NCBI RefSeq assembly: GCF_033898525.1
Contig: NZ_JAXAFJ010000004.1
Coordinates: 186,001 to 250,000, forward strand
Source of the DNA: Flaviflagellibacter rhizophilus
GTDB taxonomy: Bacteria; Pseudomonadota; Alphaproteobacteria; Rhizobiales; Methylopilaceae
Direction: 5' to 3'
Length of the DNA stretch: 64,000 nucleotides
Shown here: positions 1 through 7,541 of the stretch, piece after piece
Position numbering within the stretch: position 1 is the stretch's first letter
How the letters are laid out: each line of letters begins with the position of its first letter
Made by a program: the position numbers and the translations under genes
Notes under the pieces: model-generated
What the model was told of the DNA's origin: nothing
Databases searched by the model: none
The model's input: the letters and a program-made list of their open reading frames with translations, nothing else

Positions 1-1196
1 ATCCCAGGCGCGCTGCCGAAGCCGCCGCCGGGGAGCAGTCGAGCGGCACCTTCGTGCCCGTTCCCGGGGAAACCCCCGAGCTCAAGCAGCGCTCGGCCGC
101 GCGCATCGAAGCGCTCGATCTTCTGGAAACGGTTTCGACGCCATCGCTTCCCGGTTCAGCCGGCACACCGCCAGACGGCCACTTTCAGCGCGCCCGCGTC
201 ACCCTGTCCTGGCCACTCGACAATCTCGGCCCATCGCTGCCCAACCTGGTGGCGACGGTGGCCGGAAATCTCTTCGAACTGAAGCAGTTCTCAGGGCTGC
301 GGCTGCTCGATATCCGCCTGCCCGACGCGTTCGGCGGCGCCTATCCCGGCCCGAAATTCGGCATCGTGGGGACCCGGCGGCTCGCCGGGGTGCACCAGCG
401 CCCGATCGTGGGGACCATCGTGAAGCCCAGCGTGGGGTTCGGGCCGGCCGAGACCGCAAATCTCACGCAAACCATGTGCGAGGCGGGCCTCGACTTCATC
501 AAGGACGATGAGCTGCAATCCGACGGCCCGCACTGCCCCTTCGACGACCGTGCCCGCGCGGTGATGCGCGTCGTCAACGAGCATGCCGACCGCACCGGCA
601 GAAAGGTGATGTTCGCCTTCAACATCACCGGCGAGATCGACCAGATGCGCCGGCGGCATGACCTCGTCCTCAAGCTCGGAGGCACCTGCGTCATGGCAAG
701 CCTGAACTCCGTCGGGCTGGTCGGCATGATCGAGCTGGGGCGTTTCAGCCAGCTGCCGATACACGCCCACCGCAATGGCTGGGGCTACCTCTCCCGCGCA
801 CCGATGCTGGGCTGGTCCTACATCGCCTGGCAGAAGATCTGGCGGCTCGCGGGCGCGGACCACATGCACGTCAACGGCCTGGCGAACAAGTTCTCCGAAC
901 CGGACGATAGCGTGATCGCCTCGGCGCGGGAGTGCCTGACGCCGATGTTCGCCGACAAGCCCTGCCTTGCGATGCCTGTCTTCTCCTCCGGGCAATCGGC
1001 GAAGCAGGTTCCCCCCACCTACGCGGCGCTTGGATCGGCCGACCTGATCTTCGCCGCCGGCGGCGGAATCATGGCCCATCCGGGCGGGCCTGCCGCCGGC
1101 GTGGCCGCCTTGCGCGAAGCCTGGGACACGACACTCAGGAATGCGCCGTCGGCCGCGAGTGCCGACTTCGGACCGGTAGAGGCGAAAGCTTCATGA
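1..1196 (+). CDS. oiaX: RuBisCO-like protein, probable 3-oxo-isoapionate-4-phosphate decarboxylase (5' end outside window)
   Basis: A form IV RuBisCO-like protein. The frame is open from base 3, and the codons before the GTG at 54 continue a RuBisCO-type sequence (EQSSGTFVPVPGET), so the true start lies left of the window. Visible motifs are GTIVKPSVG (about 411-440), the metal-site block FIKDDE (about 496-513), IHAHR (about 759-773) and a glycine-rich phosphate site FAAGGGI near 1050. The loop-6 segment reads FSSGQSAKQ and lacks the GKxEG lysine of true RuBisCO, so carbon fixation is not expected. In characterised D-apiose catabolism, OiaX decarboxylates 3-oxo-isoapionate 4-phosphate to L-erythrulose 1-phosphate. 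The kinase and oxidoisomerase that make this substrate follow directly, which supports the name. The stop overlaps the next start (ATGA). OiaT, a related RuBisCO-like enzyme of another branch, cannot be excluded by eye. Confidence 0.78.
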   Translation, partial: PRRAAEAAAGEQSSGTFVPVPGETPELKQRSAARIEALDLLETVSTPSLPGSAGTPPDGHFQRARVTLSWPLDNLGPSLPNLVATVAGNLFELKQFSGLRLLDIRLPDAFGGAYPGPKFGIVGTRRLAGVHQRPIVGTIVKPSVGFGPAETANLTQTMCEAGLDFIKDDELQSDGPHCPFDDRARAVMRVVNEHADRTGRKVMFAFNITGEIDQMRRRHDLVLKLGGTCVMASLNSVGLVGMIELGRFSQLPIHAHRNGWGYLSRAPMLGWSYIAWQKIWRLAGADHMHVNGLANKFSEPDDSVIASARECLTPMFADKPCLAMPVFSSGQSAKQVPPTYAALGSADLIFAAGGGIMAHPGGPAAGVAALREAWDTTLRNAPSAASADFGPVEAKAS

Positions 1197-2563
1197 CCAA
1201 TCCGGCACCCGAGGCGGACTGGCTCCTGAGCTTCTACGGGGACGACTACACCGGCTCCTCGGCCGTGATGGAAGTGCTGACCTTCGCAGGCGTGCCGACT
1301 GTCCTGTTCCTTGGCCTGCCGACGCCGGAGCAGATCGCACGTTTCTCCGGGTACCGCGCGCTCGGCATCGCCGGAATGGCGCGTGCGCGCTCGCCCCGGT
1401 GGATGGAAGACCATCTGCCTGCGGCGTTCGAAATGATGGCGTCGCTGGGTGCGCCCATCGCGCACTACAAGGTCTGCTCGACCTTCGACTCCGCGCCGGA
1501 GATGGGATCCATCGGCAAGGCCATCGAGATCGCAGCACCCCCGCTCGGCGGAAGCTGGCACCCGATGGTCGTGGGTGCGCCCGCTCTGGCGCGATACCAG
1601 GCCTTCGGAAACCTGTTCGCGGCAATCGATGGTGTCGGGCACCGGCTGGATCGTCACCCGGTGATGTCGCGCCACCCCGTGACGCCAATGCGGGAATCGG
1701 ATCTGCGCCTGCACCTGGCGGATCAGACCCGGATGCCTGTCGGCCTCATCGACCTCGCGGAGATGAAGGGTGGACGAGCCGACATGGCCCTGCGGCGCGA
1801 GCAGGACGCCGGACGCGCGCTGATCTCGCTCGACGTCATCGACCAGGAGACGCTGCAGGAAGTAGGGCGCCTGATCTGGGAACATCGCGGGGAGAGGCTG
1901 TTCGCGGTTGGCTCGCAAGGCGTCGAATACGCGCTCGTTGCCCACTGGCGCGCCGCCGGCCTCCTGCCGGAGGCCGCAGCCGGCGTTGCGGCCATCGGTG
2001 CCGAACGGCTCGCGGTCGTCTCCGGCTCCTGCTCGCCCATTACCGCAGTCCAGATCGACCGGGCGCTGCTGGCCGGCTTCGCGGGCATCCGGCTGGACGC
2101 CAGCCGCGCCGTCGATGCGCGAGCCTGGAACGGCGAACTCGACCTCGCGACGGAGCAGGCATTGGGCGCGTTGCAGGACGGCCGCGATCCTCTGGTGTTC
2201 ACCGCGAGCGGACCCGACGATCCGGCCATTCCGGCGCTTGGCGCAGCAATCGCCGCCAGCGGTGACGATACCGGCGAGATCAACACCCGCATCGGCGATG
2301 GTCTCGGAACGGTCCTCGACCGTGTGCTCAGGACAGCGAAGCTGAAGCGCGCGGTGATCTCCGGCGGCGACACGTCCGGCCAGGCCGGCATGGCGCTGGG
2401 GATCTATGCCGTCACCGCGCTTGCCCCGCTCGTGCCGGGCTCACCGCTTTGCCGCGCCCATGCCGAGGGCGACCACGACGGGCTCGAGATCGCATTCAAG
2501 GGCGGCCAGATGGGGTCGCCCAGTTTCTTCCTGGACGCCCGGGACGGCGGACAGAAAGCGTAA
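1193..2563 (+). CDS. oiaK: DUF1537 four-carbon acid-sugar kinase family, probable 3-oxo-isoapionate kinase
   Basis: ATP-dependent sugar-acid kinase of 456 aa, normal for the DUF1537 family. The N-terminal substrate domain opens with YGDDYTGSSA (residues about 15-24). The C-terminal nucleotide domain carries ISGGDTSGQAG near residue 390. ATG at 1193 overlaps the upstream stop as ATGA, so translation is probably coupled to the RuBisCO-like gene. OiaK phosphorylates 3-oxo-isoapionate to the 4-phosphate, the substrate of OiaX. DUF1537 kinases also act on erythronate, threonate and related acids, and the substrate here is inferred only from the neighbouring oiaX and apnO homologues. An open frame extends upstream of 1193 but is only the shadow of the previous gene. 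Confidence 0.8.
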   Translation: MTNPAPEADWLLSFYGDDYTGSSAVMEVLTFAGVPTVLFLGLPTPEQIARFSGYRALGIAGMARARSPRWMEDHLPAAFEMMASLGAPIAHYKVCSTFDSAPEMGSIGKAIEIAAPPLGGSWHPMVVGAPALARYQAFGNLFAAIDGVGHRLDRHPVMSRHPVTPMRESDLRLHLADQTRMPVGLIDLAEMKGGRADMALRREQDAGRALISLDVIDQETLQEVGRLIWEHRGERLFAVGSQGVEYALVAHWRAAGLLPEAAAGVAAIGAERLAVVSGSCSPITAVQIDRALLAGFAGIRLDASRAVDARAWNGELDLATEQALGALQDGRDPLVFTASGPDDPAIPALGAAIAASGDDTGEINTRIGDGLGTVLDRVLRTAKLKRAVISGGDTSGQAGMALGIYAVTALAPLVPGSPLCRAHAEGDHDGLEIAFKGGQMGSPSFFLDARDGGQKA

Positions 2564-2579
2564 CCTGAGGAGGGACACC

Positions 2580-3431
2580 ATGAAGAAGATCGCGTTGCTG
2601 GGTGCCGGTGGAAAGATGGGGGTTCGGCTTGCCACCAACCTTCAGGGCTCGCCCTATGAGGTTCTCCACGTGGAGCCTTCGGACGAAGGCCGCGCCCGGC
2701 TCAAGGCTGCCACCGGCGCCGATTGCGTCGACGGAGACAATGCACTTGCCGACAGCGACGCCGTCCTGATGGCCGTGCCGGACCGCATGATCGGCAAGAT
2801 CGCCCACACCTTCATCGAGAAGGTCAGGCCCGGCACCGCCATCATCATGCTCGATGCCGCCGCCCCCCATGCCGGGGAACTGCCGAAGCGCGACGATGTC
2901 ACCTACTTCGTGACCCATCCGTGCCATCCGCCGATTTTCAATGACGAGGTGACGGAGGCCGCGAAGAAGGATTTCTTCGGAGGCGTCCATGCGAAGCAGC
3001 ACATCGTCTGCGCCCTGATGCAGGGACCGGACGAACACTATGCCGCCTGCGAGCAGATCGCCCGCACCATCTACAAACCGGTCATGCGCGCGCACCGCTG
3101 CACAGTGGAGCAGATCGCCATCATGGAGCCGGCGCTGGCCGAGACGATCGGCGCTACGATGTGCCTGGCATTGCGCGACGCGGTGGATGAAGCTGTGCGG
3201 CGCGGCGTGCCGCGCGAGGCCGCGACCGACTTCCTGCTGGGGCATCTCACCATCGAACTCGCCATCGCCTTCGAAGTGTTCCCGGAAGGCAAGTTCTCGG
3301 ACGGCGCGCTCTACGCCATCGAGCAAGCGCGCCCGCAGATCTTCCGCGACGGCTGGCTCGACAGGATCTTCGATCCGGCGGCCGTGCAACGCTCAGTGGA
3401 GGAGATCTGCAATCCGCCCCGGGCGGCGTGA
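2580..3431 (+). CDS. apnO: Rossmann-fold oxidoreductase, probable D-apionate oxidoisomerase
   Basis: A 283-aa NAD(P)-binding protein starting at ATG 2580 after a good ribosome site (GAGGAGGGACACC). The N-terminus KKIALLGAGGKMGVRLA is a classic GxGGxxG dinucleotide-binding fold. The C-terminal half is helical, as in 6-phosphogluconate-dehydrogenase and ketol-acid-reductoisomerase-like proteins. The ApnO family (often annotated as semialdehyde dehydrogenase or phosphogluconate dehydrogenase C-terminal protein) oxidises and isomerises D-apionate to 3-oxo-isoapionate. Its place 16 bp after the kinase and in front of a TRAP transporter fits a pathway D-apionate, 3-oxo-isoapionate, the 4-phosphate, then erythrulose phosphate. 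Family membership is confident; the substrate is inferred from context. Confidence 0.72.
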   Translation: MKKIALLGAGGKMGVRLATNLQGSPYEVLHVEPSDEGRARLKAATGADCVDGDNALADSDAVLMAVPDRMIGKIAHTFIEKVRPGTAIIMLDAAAPHAGELPKRDDVTYFVTHPCHPPIFNDEVTEAAKKDFFGGVHAKQHIVCALMQGPDEHYAACEQIARTIYKPVMRAHRCTVEQIAIMEPALAETIGATMCLALRDAVDEAVRRGVPREAATDFLLGHLTIELAIAFEVFPEGKFSDGALYAIEQARPQIFRDGWLDRIFDPAAVQRSVEEICNPPRAA

Positions 3432-3517
3432 CCACGACGAGAGGGTAAAGCAGCCTGCCTGCCCGCTGACAGACCGAATGGTCGCGGCGGTCCATCACGC
3501 ATTTTGGAGGAAATGCC

Positions 3518-4525
3518 ATGTCAAACCACATACCCGCCCGTCTGGCGGCCGCCGCGCTGTCTCTGGCGCTGCTCTCGACCTCGGCGCTCGCCGAGGTGAA
3601 GGAGCGCACGCTCAAGTTCGGCTACAGCACCTTTGAAGCCCATCCCCTCGGTCAGGGAGCCAACAAATTCGTCGAGCTTGTCGGCCAGAAGAGCGGCGGC
3701 AAGATCAAGATGAAGGTCTACCCGGCCACGCAGCTGGGCTCGGAAACGCAGACCATTTCCGCCACGCAAGGCGGCGTGCAGGACATCGTCGGCACCTCCA
3801 CTGCCCCGCTCGCCGGGCTGGTGAAGGAATATGCCATCTTCGACTTCCCGTTCCTGTTCGCGAACGAGAAGGAAGCGGATGCCGTGGTCGATGGACCGGT
3901 CGGGCAGACCCTTCTGGCGAAACTGTCCGAGAAGAACCTCGCGGGGCTCTGCTTCTTCGAGAACGGCTTCCGGAACATCACCAACAGCAAAAGGCCGATC
4001 AGCAAGGGCGAGGACGTCGCCGGCCTGAAGATCCGGACCATGCAGAATCCGGTCTACCTCGAATCCTTCAAGACGCTCGGCGCCAACGCCGTGCCGATGC
4101 CATGGCCGGAGGTCTACACGGCGCTGGAATCCGGAGCCATCGATGCCCAGGAGAACCCCTATGGCATCATCTCGGTCAACAAGCTCAACGAAGTGCAGAA
4201 GTATATCAGCGTGACCAAGCACGCCTATTCTCCCTGGGCGGTGATCATGAGCAAGAAGCTCTGGGACGGCCTGTCGGAGGAGGAGCGCACGATCTTCGTT
4301 TCATCCTGCAACGAGGCCAAGGACTTCCAGAGGAAGTTCAGCCGCGCCGAGGACGCCAAGATCGTTGCGGACCTGAAGTCCAAGGGAATGATGATCAACG
4401 AGCTGGCGCCGGAGGAGGTTTCCAGGATCAAGACCACGCTTCAGCCCGTCATCGACAAGTACACCGCCACCGTCGGCGAAGATCTCGTGAAGCAGGCGCA
4501 GGCCTCCATCGCGTCCGTGCACTAG
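3518..4525 (+). CDS. dctP: TRAP transporter solute-binding protein (DctP family)
   Basis: Periplasmic binding protein of 335 aa, the usual DctP length. It has a Sec signal peptide ending near residue 25 (LLSTSALA) and a strong ribosome site (TTTTGGAGGAAATGCC). The mature part carries the DctP hallmarks KFGYSTFEAHPLGQGA, FDFPFLFANEKEA, and GLKIRTMQNP with the arginine that normally clamps the ligand carboxylate, followed by GAIDAQENP. It should deliver a sugar acid, plausibly D-apionate, to the DctQM membrane pair downstream. A strong hairpin separates it from dctQ, which probably lets the binding protein be made in excess. Confidence 0.9.
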   Translation: MSNHIPARLAAAALSLALLSTSALAEVKERTLKFGYSTFEAHPLGQGANKFVELVGQKSGGKIKMKVYPATQLGSETQTISATQGGVQDIVGTSTAPLAGLVKEYAIFDFPFLFANEKEADAVVDGPVGQTLLAKLSEKNLAGLCFFENGFRNITNSKRPISKGEDVAGLKIRTMQNPVYLESFKTLGANAVPMPWPEVYTALESGAIDAQENPYGIISVNKLNEVQKYISVTKHAYSPWAVIMSKKLWDGLSEEERTIFVSSCNEAKDFQRKFSRAEDAKIVADLKSKGMMINELAPEEVSRIKTTLQPVIDKYTATVGEDLVKQAQASIASVH

Positions 4526-4531
4526 GCGCTT

Positions 4532-4563
4532 CGTCCCGCCCGGCCGCCCGGCCGGGCGGGACG
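4532..4563 (+). terminator. GC-rich perfect hairpin between dctP and dctQ
   Basis: Seven bases after the dctP stop, CGTCCCGCCCGGCCG is followed by its exact reverse complement with two bases between, giving about 14 bp of stem. The downstream sequence ATCCTCTTT is only weakly T-rich, so this is better read as a partial terminator or 3' mRNA stabiliser than a full stop. It would lower expression of the membrane subunits relative to the binding protein. Confidence 0.75.
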
Positions 4564-4638
4564 ATCCTCTTTCAGTACAGGCGGGATGGCGTGGACGCTC
4601 AAGAGCCGGGAGCACCGGCGGCGACGGGAGGATCAGTC

Positions 4639-5238
4639 GTGTCGTACATTGTTGATGTCTACTTCTGGATACTGAAGATACTGGTCGCATTCCTTATGGC
4701 GGCCATGGTCGTCCTCGTCTTCGGCAATGTCGTGCTGCGCTACGGCTTCAACTCCGGCATCACCTTGTCCGAGGAGGTGTCGCGCTGGATGTTCGTATGG
4801 CTGACCTTCCTCGGGGCCATCATCGCCATGCGGGAGCGTGGCCATCTCGGGGTCGATTCCCTCGTTCGCCGGCTGCCGCTCTGGGGCAAGAAGCTGTGCT
4901 TCACCGCCAGCTACCTGCTGATGCTTTACGCAACGTCCCTGCTCTTCATCGGCAGTTGGCAGCAAACCCTGATCAACTGGGATGTCGTCGCTCCGGCGTC
5001 GGGGCTGTCCGTGGCCTTCTTCTACGGCGTCGGCCTCGTCTTCGGCGTGTCCACCATCCCCATCCTGCTGGTGGGCCTTTACCGCGCCCTCGCCGGAGAA
5101 CTGGACGCCGCCAAGCTCGTCACGGTGCAGGAGTCGGAAGAAGGCAATATCGACGAGATCCAGGAACGCCATCTTGCCAGCCCTGCCGGTGCTCCGGTGC
5201 TCGTCGCGGTGCCGGTAACGAGCAGGAGGCAGCCATGA
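4639..5238 (+). CDS. dctQ: TRAP transporter small permease (DctQ family)
   Basis: Small membrane subunit of 199 aa with four predicted membrane helices, starting at GTG 4639 behind GGGAGGAT. The family signature is visible in VVLRYGFNSGITLSEEVSRW and MRERGHLGVDS. It bridges the periplasmic binding protein and the DctM channel. The C-terminal 50 residues are hydrophilic (ESEEGNIDEIQERH), a longer tail than many DctQ proteins have. The stop overlaps the dctM start as ATGA. The GTG was chosen because no better ATG follows a ribosome site and the hydrophobic first helix begins directly after it. Confidence 0.88.
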   Translation: MSYIVDVYFWILKILVAFLMAAMVVLVFGNVVLRYGFNSGITLSEEVSRWMFVWLTFLGAIIAMRERGHLGVDSLVRRLPLWGKKLCFTASYLLMLYATSLLFIGSWQQTLINWDVVAPASGLSVAFFYGVGLVFGVSTIPILLVGLYRALAGELDAAKLVTVQESEEGNIDEIQERHLASPAGAPVLVAVPVTSRRQP

Positions 5239-6512
5239 CGATCCTCGTCTTCGCCGGGTCCCTGCTCGGCACCATGGCCATCGGAATGCCGATCGCCTTT
5301 GCCCTCCTGCTCGCAGGCGTGGCGCTGATGCACTACCTCGACATCTTCGATCCGCAGATCATCGCGCAGAACATCATCAACGGCGCGGACTCGTTCCCGC
5401 TCATGGCGGTGCCGTTCTTCATGCTCGCCGGCGAACTGATGAACACCGGCGGCTTATCCAAGCGCATCGTCAACGTGGCGCTCACGATCGTCGGCCATGT
5501 CAAAGGCGGGCTCGGCTATGTGGCGATCCTCGCCGCCTGCGTGATCTCCGCTTTGTCGGGATCGGCCGTCGCGGATGCCGCTGCGTTGTCTGCATTGCTC
5601 GTGCCGATGATGGTGCGTGCCGGGCACGACAAGCCGCGCGCCGCGGGGCTGATCGCGGCCTCCAGTGTCATCGGCCCCATCATTCCGCCCAGCATCGGGT
5701 TTGTGATCTTCGGCGTGATCGGTGGCGTGTCCATCACCAAGCTGTTCCTTGCAGGGCTGGTGCCGGGGCTGATCATCGGACTTGCGCTCGCGCTGGCATG
5801 GTGGTGGGAGGTCAAGAAGGAAAACATCGTGCCTCCGCCGCGCCAGAGCGGCCGGGCCATCCTGCGGGCGCTGATCGACGGTGTCTGGGCGCTGATGCTG
5901 CCCGTCATCATCATCGTAGGCCTGAAGTTCGGTGTGTTCACGCCCACGGAGTCAGCCGTCGTTGCCGCGGTGTATTCCCTGTTCGTGGCGACCTGCGTGT
6001 ACCGCGAACTGAAGGTCAGCGAACTGTTCGACGTGTTCCTGGCCGCCGGCAAGACCACCGCAATCGTGATGTTCCTCGTCGCGGCGGCCCTGGTGTCGTC
6101 CTGGCTCATCACAGTGTCCGACATCGCGCAGGATCTGGTCACCCTGCTCCAGCCGCTGATGGACAACCAGACGCTGCTGCTGCTGGCGATCATGGGCATC
6201 GTCATCCTGGTCGGCACGGCGATGGACATGACCCCGACCATCCTCGTGCTGACGCCCATCCTGATGCCGATCGTCAAGGCGGCAGGCATAGATCCCGTCT
6301 ATTTCGGGGTCCTCTTCATCGTGAACAACTCGATCGGGCTGATCACGCCACCCGTGGGCACGGTGCTGAATGTGGTATCCGGGGTCACGAAGGTGAGCAT
6401 GGAAGATCTCATGAAGGCCGTGGTGCCGTTCATGCTCGTCCAGTTCGTGGTCCTGCTCCTGATGGTGCTGTTTCCAGGCATCGTGATGTGGCCGGCCAGC
6501 CTGCTTTACTGA
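5235..6512 (+). CDS. dctM: TRAP transporter large permease (DctM family)
   Basis: Channel-forming subunit of 425 aa with about 12 hydrophobic segments, normal for DctM. Conserved blocks include MPIAFALLLAGVALMHY, PFFMLAGELMNTGG, SGSAVADAAALSALLVP, IGPIIPPSIGFVIFG and NNSIGLITPPVGTVLNV. It couples solute entry to a sodium gradient in known systems. The start overlaps the dctQ stop. With dctP and dctQ it forms a complete tripartite importer, which by context should carry apionate or a related sugar acid. Confidence 0.92.
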   Translation: MTILVFAGSLLGTMAIGMPIAFALLLAGVALMHYLDIFDPQIIAQNIINGADSFPLMAVPFFMLAGELMNTGGLSKRIVNVALTIVGHVKGGLGYVAILAACVISALSGSAVADAAALSALLVPMMVRAGHDKPRAAGLIAASSVIGPIIPPSIGFVIFGVIGGVSITKLFLAGLVPGLIIGLALALAWWWEVKKENIVPPPRQSGRAILRALIDGVWALMLPVIIIVGLKFGVFTPTESAVVAAVYSLFVATCVYRELKVSELFDVFLAAGKTTAIVMFLVAAALVSSWLITVSDIAQDLVTLLQPLMDNQTLLLLAIMGIVILVGTAMDMTPTILVLTPILMPIVKAAGIDPVYFGVLFIVNNSIGLITPPVGTVLNVVSGVTKVSMEDLMKAVVPFMLVQFVVLLLMVLFPGIVMWPASLLY

Positions 6513-6563
6513 GCAGGCCCGGCTTTTGCGAACAGGGCGACGGACAGAAACAGGTACGCAGCG

Positions 6564-7277
6564 ATGGCGAATCCACCCGAGGCAATTGTGCGGCGCAAGC
6601 TCTCAGACGAGATCTTCGATCGCCTGAAGGCCCTGATCACCAGCGGGGAACTTGGCCCGGGAGATGCCATGCCCTCGGAGCGCGAGTTGATGGAGCGGTT
6701 CGGCGTCGGACGGCCCGCCATCCGCGAGGCTTTGCAGGCGCTCGCCAACAATCGCCTGGTGACCATCTCCCACGGCGAGCGGGCCCGTGTTCGCGAAGTG
6801 AACGCCCGGTCCATCTTCGAGCAGGTGGACCTGACGGCCAAGATGCTCCTGTCCACCTCGCCCACCAGCCTGGAACATCTGAAGCAGGCCCGGCGCCTGT
6901 TCGAGCGCGCGATGGTGAGGGAGGCCGCCGCTCGCGCGACGGAGGACGACGTTGCGCGGCTTGCTGCCGTCCTCGATGAGCAGACGCGGGGCGCGGCCGA
7001 TCCCCAGACCTTCATTTCCGCGGACATGCGGTTCCACAGGGAGATAGCGGCCATTTCCCGCAATCCGCTGTTCGAAGCCGTCAGCGAGGCCATGCTGGGC
7101 TGGCTGCGGAAGTACCATACCGAAGTGCTGCTCTGGCGCGGCAAGGAGAACCTGACGCTCGTCGAGCACGGCCAGATCATCCGCCATATCGCCGCCAATG
7201 AAGCGGACGATGCGGAGGAAATGATGGCGCGGCATCTGGACCGATCAAGCTCCTTGTACACTCACACGCAGTCATGA
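6564..7277 (+). CDS. GntR-family transcriptional regulator, FadR/FCD subfamily
   Basis: A 237-aa regulator. The N-terminal winged helix-turn-helix (residues about 8-75) has the GntR pattern GDAMPSERELMERFGVGR followed by REALQAL. The C-terminal half is the all-helical FCD ligand domain typical of regulators that bind small acids. It ends the apionate operon on the same strand, 51 bp after dctM, and is probably its local repressor with a pathway acid as inducer. No obvious operator was recognised in the short gaps. The promoter region of the operon lies outside the window. Confidence 0.88.
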   Translation: MANPPEAIVRRKLSDEIFDRLKALITSGELGPGDAMPSERELMERFGVGRPAIREALQALANNRLVTISHGERARVREVNARSIFEQVDLTAKMLLSTSPTSLEHLKQARRLFERAMVREAAARATEDDVARLAAVLDEQTRGAADPQTFISADMRFHREIAAISRNPLFEAVSEAMLGWLRKYHTEVLLWRGKENLTLVEHGQIIRHIAANEADDAEEMMARHLDRSSSLYTHTQS

Positions 7278-7541
7278 AGCTCATTCTGCCGGTGAACGAA
7301 TAGCAGGCATAAGCCGTCGTGGATCGCGGTGCGATCTGCGCCGCCCGATGTAGAGCGTGTTGCCAGCAGCGATGAGAACGCCAGCGCGAGAGTTCGGCGG
7401 CTGCCTGCATCTTCGGAGCGTAGTCCCGCCGATCACGGTAGTTGATCGCCTTTCCCAGCGTCGCAATCGTCGTCACGCCTTCATGAAACTCCTTCAGTGA
7501 TGGAGAGGATCCTACCGTACAGCTGTGAATTGGACAGGCAG
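7278..7541. other. Gap of 264 bp without a supported gene
   Basis: Base composition is somewhat less GC-rich than the flanks. On the minus strand an open frame reads TTIATLGKAINYRDRRDYAP and continues for about 50 codons before running into gntR antisense; I do not recognise it. It has no convincing start and looks like a decayed gene fragment or chance. The next gene's promoter must lie here, but no clear -35/-10 pair stands out. Confidence 0.3.

Noticed and set aside
1..1196. True RuBisCO and Calvin-cycle carbon fixation
   Set aside because: The loop-6 lysine region is not conserved, no small subunit or phosphoribulokinase gene is present, and the neighbours fit the apionate pathway.
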